Of a DNA stretch of 64,000 nucleotides, positions 35,235 to 50,725 are shown piece after piece (position 1 is the first letter of the stretch; every line of letters starts with the position of its first letter). This DNA comes from Adiantum capillus-veneris (taxonomy: Eukaryota > Streptophyta > Polypodiopsida > Polypodiales > Pteridaceae): positions 40,670,037-40,734,036 of the forward strand of contig CM043966.1 in NCBI GenBank assembly GCA_014529385.2. The letters are read 5' to 3'. The notes beneath the pieces are model-generated. The model ran no database searches and was not told the origin of the DNA. It saw only the letters and a list, made by a program, of their open reading frames with translations. The translations under genes and the position numbers were made by a program.

Positions 35235-35850
35235 ACCTACTAGCAAAAAAGTATATCAAATGTGGTTTACTGTTGTTTGCACTACAAGTTTTTTATGAGC
35301 TTTCTATTCGGAATGTGTTGCATTGGTTACATCACATGAGGAAAAGGGCCCCTAAGATCCATCTAGTAGGCATCTATCGACTATTTTCAATGGATGGTTT
35401 TTACTTCAAATGGGTATCCTTTTGGAAGTCATCTCAACGCACACAAAGGCAAAGACTGCTCTTTAAACGCGATCACCTATGCTTATATGATTATATTTTA
35501 TTGTAGGTTATGTCCACCACCAACTGTGGTAGGGCCAAGATGCTCTAAGCTTTTTCAACAAAAACAAAACAAGAGCTTCTCTCCACATATGCTCGCACAT
35601 CAAAGTAACATGGGCAAAACGTTGACATGGCAAACTAACTCAAGTTGAGATTTATAATCAAGGGTTGCTTCAATCCTGGGCATAACAAATTAATTTATGC
35701 CGAGATTGTTTGTCAGGGGCTGTTGGAAAATACCGTTATTCTTGGCAATGCTTTCTTTGCCATGGATATCAAGTGTAGTTACTCTAGAAAGCACAAGAAT
35801 TTCTTGACGAGCTTGTTGTCATCTCTTTGGCATCAAAGTTGAAATGTCAT
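35235..35850 (+). pseudogene. PPR (pentatricopeptide repeat) protein gene fragment
   Basis: Plus-strand text, with frame changes, reads YIKCGLLLFALQVFYELSIR with NVLHW, then CSLNAITYAYM, then KLIYAEIVCQGLLENTVILG with NAFFAMDIKCS, and AQEFLDELVV. These follow the repeating PLS-type pattern M-Y-x-K-C-G-x-x-x-x-A-x-x-V-F-x-E-L-x-x-R-N-V-x-x-W, x-N-x-I-T-Y-x-x-x-L, and G-x-x-I-H-A-x-I-x-x-x-G-L. Plant PPR proteins bind organelle RNA; PLS types usually serve C-to-U editing. No full open frame or terminal DYW domain is present, so it is a dead fragment. Confidence 0.7.
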
Positions 35851-36536
35851 CTTTTCTTTGGGTATTCTATTGAATGTGTGCTTGTTGTGTGTGGGTGGAG
35901 GGGGCTGGGCGTATGGACTTTTGTGCATCTTCCTATGTATCCACAAACCGTCGCCGAAGGCAATGATAACTACTAGCCGATAGGCATTAGTAATAGCTTT
36001 ATTACCATAGAGTTTTTGGAACTAGTGTTTGACATCATCATAAGAGGGGACCTTCTAATGAAGAAGAGGTAGATAGAGCCTACACGCCAATGATGTAGAT
36101 AGTTTGTTGCGATAGTCTTATCAACGTTTCTTTAACTCCGGGAGAAATCTTGACAGGCATTGTTCCAGTTATCACACATTTCTAATAATTTCCCAATCAA
36201 ATTCGCAAAATGTGTGAGTTCAATTTCTCATTCTATAGGTAGAATCTAGCGATGTTTTCTCTCAAACTACTAACATAATATGGCGAAAGGAGGAGCCCTT
36301 TACACGTGTCGCAATCTGCGACCTGAACGCTAAAGTCGAAAACTAAAAAAATCCCCTTTGCACGCGAAAGAGGGAGAGAGGGGGAGAGAGAGAGGCCGCC
36401 GAAGGCGGCCGACCCTACTAGTCTCTTAAAATGGAAGCAGTTGCCGGAGAGTAAGTGGGCGTCCGTTGAGTAAGGCCAACACCGCCCGCTTCGTCGTTTA
36501 ATTTCCTTCACTCTTGGTGACATATGGTAGAGGAAC

Positions 36537-36543
<7 letters not shown>
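35851..36543. other. No gene recognised; GC-richer end
   Basis: Bases 36300-36540 are richer in G and C than the surroundings and include short AG-rich tracts (36370-36395). They could be the upstream region of the candidate exon at 36610, but no promoter motif is convincing. Confidence 0.3.

Positions 36544-36609
<66 letters not shown>
36544..36609. repeat. (GA)n microsatellite
   Basis: About 33 uninterrupted GA units lie immediately before an ATG. GA tracts of this kind are common in plant 5' untranslated regions, but they are also scattered elsewhere in this window. Confidence 0.9.
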
Positions 36610-36613
<4 letters not shown>

Positions 36614-36751
36614 TGGAGCATGCGGGCGCAGAGGCCGTAACGCGAAGCAACAACCCCAGGAGAGCGGTGATGGAGGACTACAGCATGCGCGTTGACATTT
36701 ACAATCTCCTCTTTCGCTTCACCACTGAGCTTCTCACAAGCAAGCCTCCAA
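36610..36751 (+). CDS. Candidate first coding exon, unknown protein
   Basis: From the ATG at 36610 the frame reads MVEHAGAEAVTRSNNPRRAV then MEDYSMRVDIYNLLFRF and TTELLTSKPP. It is free of low-complexity bias, unlike its surroundings, and looks coding. A GT at 36752-36753 (CCAA/GTACAC) could be a splice donor before the TC/CA repeat that follows. I recognise no family, and no second exon was found downstream. It may be a gene fragment carried by a transposon, or chance. Confidence 0.22.
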
Positions 36752-36759
36752 GTACACGG

Positions 36760-36801
<42 letters not shown>

Positions 36802-37946
36802 TGTTTATATATGCACTACGTTCATCTTCACTATTACTTGCTTAGAGCCATTTGGTTTTGCATGTGAACGTTTTGAAGGAGAAAAGGAGAGTCCTCAAAG
36901 AGGCCTTAGTGGGGTTTTCAAGCACTATGATCTCAAATACACTATCAGAAATCACTCTAAACCATGCAAAACCTTGCCGTTAGTTCCTAAGGGAAAAAAA
37001 GAATCTATTATGGGCAACCTTGCAAAGAAATACCCTCTAAAGACGGATATGTTTTGGATCAGGATGTGGTCACGGGTGCATTAGTCATCAGTAAGATGTT
37101 ACTTCTAAAGACAGATATGTTTGGGATTAGGATGTGGCCACGGGTGCATTAGTTATTAGTAGGATGTTACTGATGCAACTATGCCAAAATCGGCATAGTT
37201 ACAAAAAGGCATATATAAGACAAGTAAAGTGGTGCACGAGTGACCATTCATGAGGCACACTTATTTCAAATTGTACCTGGTGCTTGCGCGACCATGCATG
37301 AGAGGCATACTTATTTGAAAAAGTAACTACAAATCGTGTGACCACTACCTTAGTCTCTCATAGTTGACATCAAATGGATGAGAAGGAAAAGAGTTTCCAA
37401 GCCAATGCTCATAAAAAGTAGACCAAAATGGTTGTTTGGCTAGTAAGATTCACATAATGCCCAAGAATCAAAAGATCTCATGCTTTTGACCACCTCTTTT
37501 GGTTTTTTGCATCTTTGTACTTAAAGGCAATACTAAGAATATATAATCTTTCACCTTTTTTTTTTTATTGTCTTTTTTTTTTTTTATAATCGTGGGGACT
37601 TTTAGAAAAATATCTTCAATCTATACTCTTTATAATGCAGCTTAAAATTTTCAAGAAAGGAGAGGGTGTCCACATGTCACTCCTTGGTTCATTTCAAAAA
37701 ACACCTTACAAAACATCTCATTTAAAATGCAAAAGTGAAGGGTAAATTCTAAGAAATGACAACCTTTATAGAATGTAAGAACTTGACAAGCCTTTTCAAA
37801 TGTAAAGTCAAAAGACTTTCTATTCTACATAAAATAAATTTTGAAGTTTGATTGCACATAACAAAAAGGGGATAACTTTAAAGGAGGTTTTGTTACTTAA
37901 TGCGAATTTACTTTTTGAAGATATAACAAAAAAAGAAGAATTTTAA

Positions 37947-37979
<33 letters not shown>

Positions 37980-38406
37980 CCCTCACATTCATGGTCAATA
38001 ATTTGAATAACTACCCCTGCATTTGCATGTCATGCTTGTCCTCAAAGCAAGATAGCCCGAAGTCGACATTAGGCGAGCTTTTTTCTTTTTCTCAAGCTCT
38101 TTAAAGAAATACATATTTCCAAAACTTTCTAAAACATGTGAGACATGCTTAAAAATCTATAAATTTCTTAAATTTTAGTAGGCACTCACAGGTGCCAATA
38201 AAAAATCAAACAAAAACAGAGAGAGAGAGAGAGAGAGGACAATTTTTTAGTGCTGTATTTAATCTGTTGAAATGCAAAGTCCAACAAATGACGAAGGAGG
38301 AGAGAGAAAGACAGACAAAATCACGTGTAGGAACAATCTAAAGTGACTTTAAAAGTTACAAGACAAGTCTTCAACAAAAGTGAATATCTATGGGGAGGAT
38401 GAGGAG

Positions 38407-38463
<57 letters not shown>

Positions 38464-38550
38464 AAAGAACAAGAAAATTTTTAATGCCGTCGGAACAATC
38501 CCAAAAGATATATCTCACAACATGGGTGAGAATAAAGTTCTTTTTGTTTC

Positions 38551-38614
<64 letters not shown>

Positions 38615-38694
38615 GCACGTACACACGTCTTGATAAAAGGAGAATTTGAAATATTGTAGGAACATCCAATGAGATCTCAAAGATCTATCCGATG

Positions 38695-38743
<49 letters not shown>

Positions 38744-38850
38744 AGGTCTCACACCTCGTGGTTTGTAAATTTTTCTTACCAGCTACGCTAGCTATGCTTG
38801 TGCTTAGCAATTGTTGCAGCCTGTGAGTGCAATGGCTGACACCATGGTGA
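36752..38850. other. Microsatellite-rich DNA, no gene
   Basis: TC/CA run at 36763-36801; two tandem copies of a roughly 66-bp unit (GACAGATATGTTT.GGAT and variant) at about 37035-37168; TC at 37951-37980; GA at 38411-38459; TC then CA at 38555-38612; GA at 38695-38740. Frames within are repeat artefacts. Confidence 0.6.
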
Positions 38851-39094
38851 AGGGTGGACATTTTCTTGGTTTGGGTACCAATATTGTAACTTTCTCTGAC
38901 AAGGTATGTGTGGCTCTGACAATTGAGTTGCCACTACAAAATTTGACACTAATGGTGGGCCAAGCCTTGGATGTGGTGCTGGTGAATCCATAAGTGGTGA
39001 TTCACTCATCAACTACGTCACCCATGGCTCTGATATTGGTTGTTGGAATGGTGTACGTGGTGCAGGATTTGGTGATTCGCATTATCGACTCTGT

Positions 39095-39619
39095 CTTAGT
39101 TGGGATGCATCCAATCGTCAGGCAACTCTTGCCTCACTTCTTGCCAAGAGAGAAAAGCTATAAGAGGAGCTTCGTTAGGTTGAGAAATAGATTTGAGACC
39201 TTGAAACTACCGTTAGCCAAGTTGGGAATGTGCTAAAAGGGTTTGAATGTTTCCTTTAATCAACAAGCAATTTGAAACAACCAAAAAAGTTTCAAATGTT
39301 TCAAAAACGGTTTGAATGTTTCCTTTCACCAAAATTGAGGTGCAAGCAATTTGAAACAACCAAAAATGTTTCAGTCTGAGGATATGTTGTTTTCATTATT
39401 GATAGTCATGTCAACTGTGGTTGAAGAGCATACATTTGGTCGTGATTCTGATGATAGAATGGATGGCATTGGTCAAGCCGCAAGTTAACTAGCCTACAAG
39501 GCATGGACCGAGTTAATATGCAAAGCGTAGGTGGACACAATCCAAGGATGGTAAAAGGATCAAGCATGCAAGTGAGCTAGATTTTGATGATGATGATGAC
39601 ATTGATCGTATATCCCGGT
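39095..39619 (+). pseudogene. EAF6/MEAF6-like (NuA4 histone acetyltransferase subunit) pseudogene
   Basis: One plus-strand frame with several stops reads SLLAKREKL, EELR, VEK, DLETT, VGNVLKGFE, then after a small duplication MFQSEDMLFSLL, VVEEHTFGRDSDD, and finally GKRIKHASELDFDDDDDIDR before a stop at 39617. Plant EAF6 proteins have the same order: an L-L-x-K-R-x-x-L-x-x-E-L heptad coiled coil, D-L-E-T-x-Y, G-N-V-L-K-G-F-E-G-F-L, F-x-x-E-D-R-L-F-S-L-S-S, and an acidic tail. EAF6 is a small scaffold subunit of NuA4-type acetyltransferases. All blocks are contiguous without introns, suggesting a retro-copied gene. The 5' limit is uncertain (38830 onward may belong). Confidence 0.68.
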
Positions 39620-40144
39620 AACATTTTCTGGTGGAAACTTTACTACATGTGTAGCATTCACTCTTCTCAATCAGTTATGGGTTTGGTTGATGTGTAGCGA
39701 TCATATGAATATATGGATTTGGATTATATATATGATTCGACAACTTTTGTGGTTCTGAGTGGATGGTATGACTTTAGCATCAGAGGTGGGTGCTCACGCA
39801 CAAGGCATGAAAGATACTTGATGCTCCAGAGCTCATCATATATAACAAAGAAGAAATTAATTATCAATAATAAGATGATGATGATGATAAGTAAGTTTTT
39901 CTTTGGATATTGGCTTCTAAATGAGTGTCTCGAAGATAGCGCAAACTTTGGTATGACTTCATATGGCTGTGCCTACTTTGTTGAAAGTTTACCTTATGGT
40001 GATCAGTGTCACTTATAGTGTGGATACAAATAGTTGAGTATCCAATTTTTCATGTCAAATCCAGTTTGTCAAGACATGAGTGCTCAAACACTTTTCTCAA
40101 ACACGTGTGCATGTGTGCACGCATATGTGTGTGTGTGTGTGTGA

Positions 40145-40182
<38 letters not shown>

Positions 40183-40345
40183 TAGAGAGAGAGGTGGGAA
40201 AGAAGAAGAAGAAGAGATATTATGACATTGTAGAAAACATCTTAAAATGTTTTGAAGGTCTATCCGAGAAATCTTGAACTTAAAAGTTGTAGAGAGAGGC
40301 ATGTGACATTGGAACAATCCTAAGAGACCTTATATATATTATCTG
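39620..40345. other. 3' flank of the EAF6 relic and GT/CA palindrome
   Basis: No gene. At 40126-40181 a GT run passes directly into a CA run (GTGTGTGTGAGACACACACA core), a near-perfect palindrome. Confidence 0.5.
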
Positions 40346-40360
40346 ACAAGTACTAAACTT

Positions 40361-40518
40361 TTTTTTTTATAGCAAATCACACTCATATGGTGCAAGATGA
40401 AAAATTGCATCCTTATGAGTACATAGGGTCGCTTGGTCGCACTTGAACCCATGACCCAGGTCACGGAGGTCAAGTACTCAACCAGCCAAGCGAGCTCCTT
40501 TGGAGAAGATGTGTAGAA
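40361..40518 (-). mobile_element. tRNA-derived SINE with 15-bp target duplications
   Basis: Target duplications ACAAGTACTAAACTT (40346-40360) and ACAAGTGCTAAACTT (40519-40533) differ at one base. On the minus strand the element carries a tRNA-like head, with CTTGGCTGGTTGAGTAC as an A-box-like stretch and GGGTTCAAGTGCG as a B-box-like stretch spaced as in Pol III promoters. It ends in a run of about ten A. Length, tail and duplications fit a SINE mobilised by LINE machinery. The A box is not canonical. Confidence 0.62.
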
Positions 40519-40529
40519 ACAAGTGCTAA

Positions 40530-40760
<231 letters not shown>

Positions 40761-42163
40761 TAGAGAGAGAGAGAGAGAGAAGAGATTTATACAATCTTAA
40801 CCATTGGTGACCCCTTGGTGTACATGAGTTTATGCAATGGTTTGTAGGTCCACCTTAATTTCTTTATTCTGTTGTGTTAATATGATCGAATAAATTCAAA
40901 AAGTGTTGAATGTTTCAAAAAACTTAATGCACATTAATGTAACATCCATTATTGAAGCATAAGTTTGTCTCATAATACTAAAAGCCATGTTCATTTTCAC
41001 CGCAGCAATGCACGGGTCACATACTAGTTCTACTTAAATCTCGATCATACATAGTAGATAAAATTGGACCCTTATCTTTGTGTATCTTTCTTTGATGACT
41101 TGTTGATGAGTCTTGAGTTTATGATGTGCTCTCATTGGAAAACAAGACCCCTTAGTAGTACGTTGTCGCTACTTAGGCTCATTAAGCTACCAGACTTCAT
41201 TTATTTACTATATAATCTTCGAAAGAGTGGTCCATTCCAAGATAAGGACATGATTTAAAGGCATAGTTCCATCAAAGTAACGATGCAATTTCTCAAAAGA
41301 TGACAATTGAGATTCTCAGTAGCATTTATACACCATTTTGGTGAAAGAAGATGATTGGAAGAGTCAACCCTCATCTTAGGGTAGCATATACTTCTAAGTG
41401 TACACTGTTGGATGCCATGTAATAAGATGTGTACTAGATATATGTATTTAGCATCCCTTCTCTATGAATGAATATTTGGTGTTAGGTGCAGCAGAATGAA
41501 TGTTTGCGCCTTGCTCAAGATGAGTGCTCGGAACTGTGCTCAAGGTTTCTTCTGTTCTTATGGAAGGGAGAGCCTTCCGTTCTTAATGAGAGAATGCTAT
41601 GACCACAAACAAAGTGAATGGACATTGTGCGTGCAAGTGCATGAGACTGAGAGATAGAGAGACAAGAGAGATACGGCACCAGAGACGTTGTAAAACCCTC
41701 CTCCGAAGGCCCCACTCTCGTCGGCGAGAGTGGTCTACTTATGATTGCACAATCCGGTACAATGGTGATGCATGAGACTGATGCAAGTCTAGGCTATGAT
41801 GACGATGATGACACCGATCTAAAGGCTGAAATCTGCAATCTTTTATCTGCTTTCCAAAAACGCTATGGGCTGAAATCTGCTGCAGGTCCAAAAACGTTGA
41901 TTTTGGGGGTTGTTTCTTTGGATCTTTGTCGTTGAAAATCTGCAGGTTTAGGGCTGAAAACTGATGGTCTTTCCGGACTGAATCTGTCGCTCTTTAGGAC
42001 TGAATCTACTACTCTTTAGGGGGCTGGACTTGCAAGTGCTTCAATGCTGAAAACGCCCTACTGAAACTGCCAAAAACGCAAGGTGATGAAGCTTCTCAAA
42101 AACTCTAGTTGATGGTATGTGTGACGATGATGTTGATGCAAAACGCTAGGCTTGGAAAAGTCC
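40761..42163. other. No gene recognised
   Basis: Contains a short GA run (40760-40780), a possible Helitron terminus (40975-41027), and at 41830-42050 a repetitive word GGCTGAAATCTGC or GACTGAATCT with T-rich spacers. Short open frames are not credible. Confidence 0.35.
40975..41027 (+). mobile_element. Possible Helitron 3' end
   Basis: The text AAAGCCATGTTCATTTTCAC, then CGCAGCAATGCACGGGTCAC, then ATACTAG with T following resembles the 3' termini of many plant Helitrons, which have a short GC-rich hairpin near the end, then CTRR before a target T. The hairpin is weak here, and no 5' TC end or helicase gene was found. Confidence 0.28.
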
Positions 42164-42644
42164 TGTTATAGAATTGATATTCTATTGTTTATTGCAGTTG
42201 AAAGGTCGAAAAGGCTTGACCAATCTAGGCCTATGCAAACGGATATGCATATTATGTACATTTTATTATTCAAGTGCTCTTTTATGAGCTTTGGCCATTT
42301 ATGACCGGCTGGCTAGTTTGTACTCACAGTTGACCATTTAAGAAATCTATAAAATAAATACGTGCAAAAGGGAAATGGTCACTCTTGCACGGGGGGAGAT
42401 TGCACCGAGTGCCTGTGTTATTCTCCTCTTCTCTCTCTCGCCGTGCCGACGTAGCACTCCGTTCTAGGAGGTGCGCCTACACGTGCGTTGTTGTGCTATC
42501 TCGCTCTTGTTCTCTCTCTGTTTGCTTTTTACGGCTTCGATTCTGTGCTAGGAGACCTGCCAGGTATGTTGATTATTCTGTTTTACGATTTGCAGTGTGC
42601 TATTTCGGATATTATGCAGGGCAGCCAAGCCTTTGTTTGTAGCA
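42164..42644 (+). repeat. 5' LTR of element C
   Basis: TGTTATAGAATTG to GTTTGTAGCA. A TATA box, TATAAAATA, lies at 42348-42356, followed about 30 bp later by the likely RNA start zone (GTGCAAAAGGGAAATGG). Two CAG/GT-like sites near 42572 are shared with the other LTR. Confidence 0.88.
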
Positions 42645-42645
42645 G

Positions 42646-42659
42646 TGGTATCAGAGCCC
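42646..42659 (+). promoter_or_regulatory. Primer-binding site of element C (initiator-Met tRNA)
   Basis: TGGTATCAGAGCCC begins two bases after the LTR end. It is an exact complement of the plant initiator-Met tRNA 3' end as I know it. Confidence 0.88.
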
Positions 42660-47320
<4,661 letters not shown>

Positions 47321-47789
47321 TGTTCTGGAATTGATATTCTATTGTTTATTGCAGCTGACAGGTCGAAAAGGCTTGACCAATCTAGGCCTATGCGAATGGA
47401 TATGCATATTATGTACATTTTATTATTCAAGTGCTCTTTTATGAGCTTTGGCCATTTATGACCGGCCGGCCAGTTTGTACTCACAATTGACAATTTAAAA
47501 AATCTATAAAACAAATACGTGCAAGAGGGAAATGGTCACTCTTGCACGGGGGGAGATTGCACCAAGTGTCTGTGTACTTCTTCTCTTCTCTCCCCTCTTC
47601 TCTCTCGCCGTGCCGGCGTAGCACTCCGGTCTAGGAGGCGCGCCTGCACGTGCTCTCTTTCTCTCTCTGCTCGTGTACTACTTGGATTATGCGTTGTGTG
47701 ATTTGAGGTATGCATATTTATTCGTTTCATGGCTTGTAGTATATTGTTTTTGCTATTTTGCAGGGCTCGCAACGTTTCCGTGTGTAGCA
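47321..47789 (+). repeat. 3' LTR of element C
   Basis: TGTTCTGGAATTG to GTGTGTAGCA, aligning throughout with 42164-42644. The TATA box appears as TATAAAACA at about 47505. Followed by AGTCA, the matching target duplication. Confidence 0.88.
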
Positions 47790-47912
47790 AGTCATGGCGG
47801 TGATGTTGAATGTGAAAACGCTAAGGGATGCTGCTTGTTTCTGGTGATAATCTCCTTGATGAGAAAATGCTAGAGAGAGAGGCGGTCTTGCTTGGAGGGA
47901 AAGTTCACCACG
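47790..47912. other. Short gap between element C and the inverted repeat
   Basis: 123 bp; nothing recognised. Confidence 0.5.
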
Positions 47913-48308
47913 GTCTTGCTTGAGAAGTTGCATGTTGAGCTTGGCTCCTGTTGCCTCTTCTTCCATTTAGTGCTAGTTTAGGTTTGCTTATATACAAACT
48001 TACTCATTTTACCCTACCTACTTTCCAACAAAAGTCACTTAAAAATAATAAGTGAAAATGTCAAAAATAGGTAAAATAGGCTAAATGCACTGGAAAATTC
48101 CCCTGAAGGATTTTGATAGGAATACTTATGATCATGCTGTGTGCAACCAGAGGATATTTATCTACACTAAGTGTCTGGACATGCACGGTCTGCGAACAGA
48201 CTCATTAAAGTGCCAGATCACTTCTAAAACTAAACTGACTAGACTAACTGAACCCTGGTCATGTTGTAGCTTGTCCATGGACACATAGGGTTGGATGTGT
48301 CACGTGAC
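47913..48308 (-). repeat. Left arm of long inverted repeat
   Basis: The complement matches 49152-49544 over about 395 bp with perhaps 85-88% identity (estimated by eye). On the minus strand it contains CTTTGTATATAAG-type text (TATATAAG, 47994-47987), pointing away from the centre. No long frame is present. Confidence 0.8.
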
Positions 48309-49151
48309 ATTGGACATCAAACAATGCCAAGTTAAAGGCAACTTGTTAACTATAAACAATCATTAATGACTAGAGTCTTCTTCTGCTTGAAACAAGCAAT
48401 TGATTTCTTATCCGAGTATGTTGGTTGGCTTAAATAGTCATGTTGTTAATGCTTAGGATATGGTTGTGACATTCATGTAACCTCACAATATTGGGACTTT
48501 ATAAAAATGTTTTCTTTCGCTTTAGAGCCTTGTATTTGAAAATCCATTTTGCTAAATATAGTTGAGCCTTTTTATAAGAATTACATGAAAATTTGGTTGT
48601 CTTGATTTGCATTGAAAGGGTTTTGATCATAGATTAAACTTTTGATATTGGGGAATCTTGCATAATTTTTAAAAATCGTTAAGTCAGTGCATAATTTGTG
48701 CGAATTAGTGTGAAAGTGCAACGTGCAAAATATAAGTAATATTCATAATATGTTGAAATGTTTTAGGTTTTTAACCTGTATTGTTTGATCTCGATGAAGT
48801 TCTTAAAAGCTACTTGTTTGCTTTGCATTTTACACGAGTAAACATTGCAGTTTAAAGTAAAAATTATTTCAAATGTGTATCATTATAATCCTGCACATCT
48901 CTTAAAGTCTTCATGTCATGGCTATGGTTTGTCTGAACTAGTGCGAGAGTGTCAGTGCAGTGTGCACCCATGAAATTGTATTTGATATGTTGTTTTTTAT
49001 ACTCCAGTGAAAAAAAGACGTCAGATCAAAAGAAAATTATTCTGCGTGTCATTTGAAGAGAATGTATTTTGGCAATATGATCATGTGGAGATGGTCAGAT
49101 GGTCACATACATCAGATAGTGAAAGTCACGTTTTCATTAAAGACCTCACTT
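48309..49151. other. Spacer of the inverted repeat
   Basis: 843 bp, AT-rich, no recognisable gene. Confidence 0.5.
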
Positions 49152-49544
49152 GTCACGTGACACATCCAACCCTATGTGTGTGGACAAGCTACATCACGAC
49201 AAGGGTTCCATCAGTCTAGTCAGTCCAGATTAGCAAGTGTTCTGGCACTTTTGTGAGTTTGTTTGCAGACCCTGCATGCCCAGGCACATAGTGTAGATGC
49301 ATATCATCTGGTTGTACACAACATGATCATAAGAATTCGCATCAGAATCCATTAGAATCCTTCAGGGAAATTTTCCAGTGCATTTAACCTATTTTCCCTA
49401 TTTTTGACATTTTTCACTTATTAATCTAAGTGAAAGTAGGTAGGGCAAATTGAGTGAGTTTGTATATAAGAAAACCTACGCTAGCCCTATTTGGCAGAAG
49501 AGGCAGCAGGAGCACCTTGCTCAACGGGCAACTTCTCAGCAAGA
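49152..49544 (+). repeat. Right arm of long inverted repeat
   Basis: Partner of 47913-48308. TTTGTATATAAG (about 49459-49470) forms a TATA motif directed to the right, towards the end of element B. The inner edge carries TGTCACGTGACAC, itself palindromic. Confidence 0.8.
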
Positions 49545-49639
49545 TCTCCTTGGTGGCGTTGTGAGCGGGATGAAAACACACACAGCGCCTCTATAACGAC
49601 CCGACACACACTCTTGGGAAGATACACACACACACACTA

Positions 49640-50708
49640 TGGGGCACCACTCGGCTTACACAACACACCTGGCCGAGACAATGAACACACCTCTGGAGTG
49701 AGAGGAGAGAGACTATCCACTTGCCCACTCCACACACACACACACACACACACCCAAAAAACTCAGCTCAAAAGAGGAGAATTTCTGATGTTTAGATAAA
49801 ATTGAGCTTGGGCCAACACCAATGGGGAAAATAGCTCACACAATATAGGTAAAATAAGCTAGATACAATCACAAACTAGAGCAGAAACTTCGCTCATAGG
49901 AGAAACTTACACAGAAAAATAGCAGGAAAAGAGTGAGGAATTTGGAAAAATGGACAGCACCATCGCGTCCGGAACGGCCCAAAACCCCAGTCTACAATGT
50001 CAAAGTGCTCAAATCCGACCTCTGATGAGCAGTTCACGGCCAAAATAGGCTCCAAAATGAGCAAAAACACACCTGCGGTTGTTCCTCCTCTCTTCTCCAC
50101 GTTTTTTCTGGTCTTCTCTCTTGTTTTTCAGTTCCCACACTTAGCTTTATTACTTGGGCACCCTTGGCCTTTTAGATGACCTCAAACGGACCCCGAACAT
50201 GCCATAAACTGACCTCGCAGTGCATAGTTGTCACCTTTTTCCATCATTCGCACACCTGGCACTCAACTTTTTTCAATGAGGCATCTCGCCACCACGTGAA
50301 GTGGCCCCAAAAATTGGTCCTAATGATGACCTTTATGCATAACTCTCACAAGAAAACACCCACGTTGTGTTCGTCCTCATCCGCGTGCAAATATTGACCT
50401 CGTTCGCCCTCCTGACGCCTCTAGATGCCATCTGACGCACCTGCTGACCTCATGTCGTCGGCCCGCGGATAGCTTCCTCGAGAAGTTTTACACACTACCA
50501 ACTCCTCCTTATTGTAGAGAAAACACACTAGTACTGATAATAGTGAAAATCGCTGCACTATGTACACCCTGTCCTACCTGTACACACGTGGGCCCCACGT
50601 AACCACCTGGCTATGGAAATTGGGTAATCCTTTATTCGATGCACCATGCATGTGTATGTACATATGCGCAATCCCTTGATAAAAAAAACTCTTGACATAA
50701 TTTGCCCA
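49640..50708 (-). repeat. 3' (left) LTR of element B
   Basis: On the minus strand it runs TGGGCAAATTATG to GGTGCCCCA, 1069 bp. Bases 49640-49909 match 56524-56792. The intact text GAGAAACTTACACAG at 49903-49917 is the empty form of the site where A inserted in the other LTR. Confidence 0.75.
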
Positions 50709-50717
50709 TCCCCTAGA
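50709..50717 (-). promoter_or_regulatory. Polypurine tract of element B
   Basis: On the minus strand TCTAGGGGA directly precedes the LTR start TGGGCAAATT. The 15-base word CTAGGGGATGGGCAA spanning this junction occurs again at the gag stop codon (54771-54785). Confidence 0.55.
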
Positions 50718-50725
50718 CTGCTAGA

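Noticed and set aside
40401-40500. Possible tRNA gene
   Set aside because: Has A/B-box-like stretches but cannot be folded by eye into a complete cloverleaf, and is bounded by SINE-type duplications and an A-tail; assigned to a SINE.
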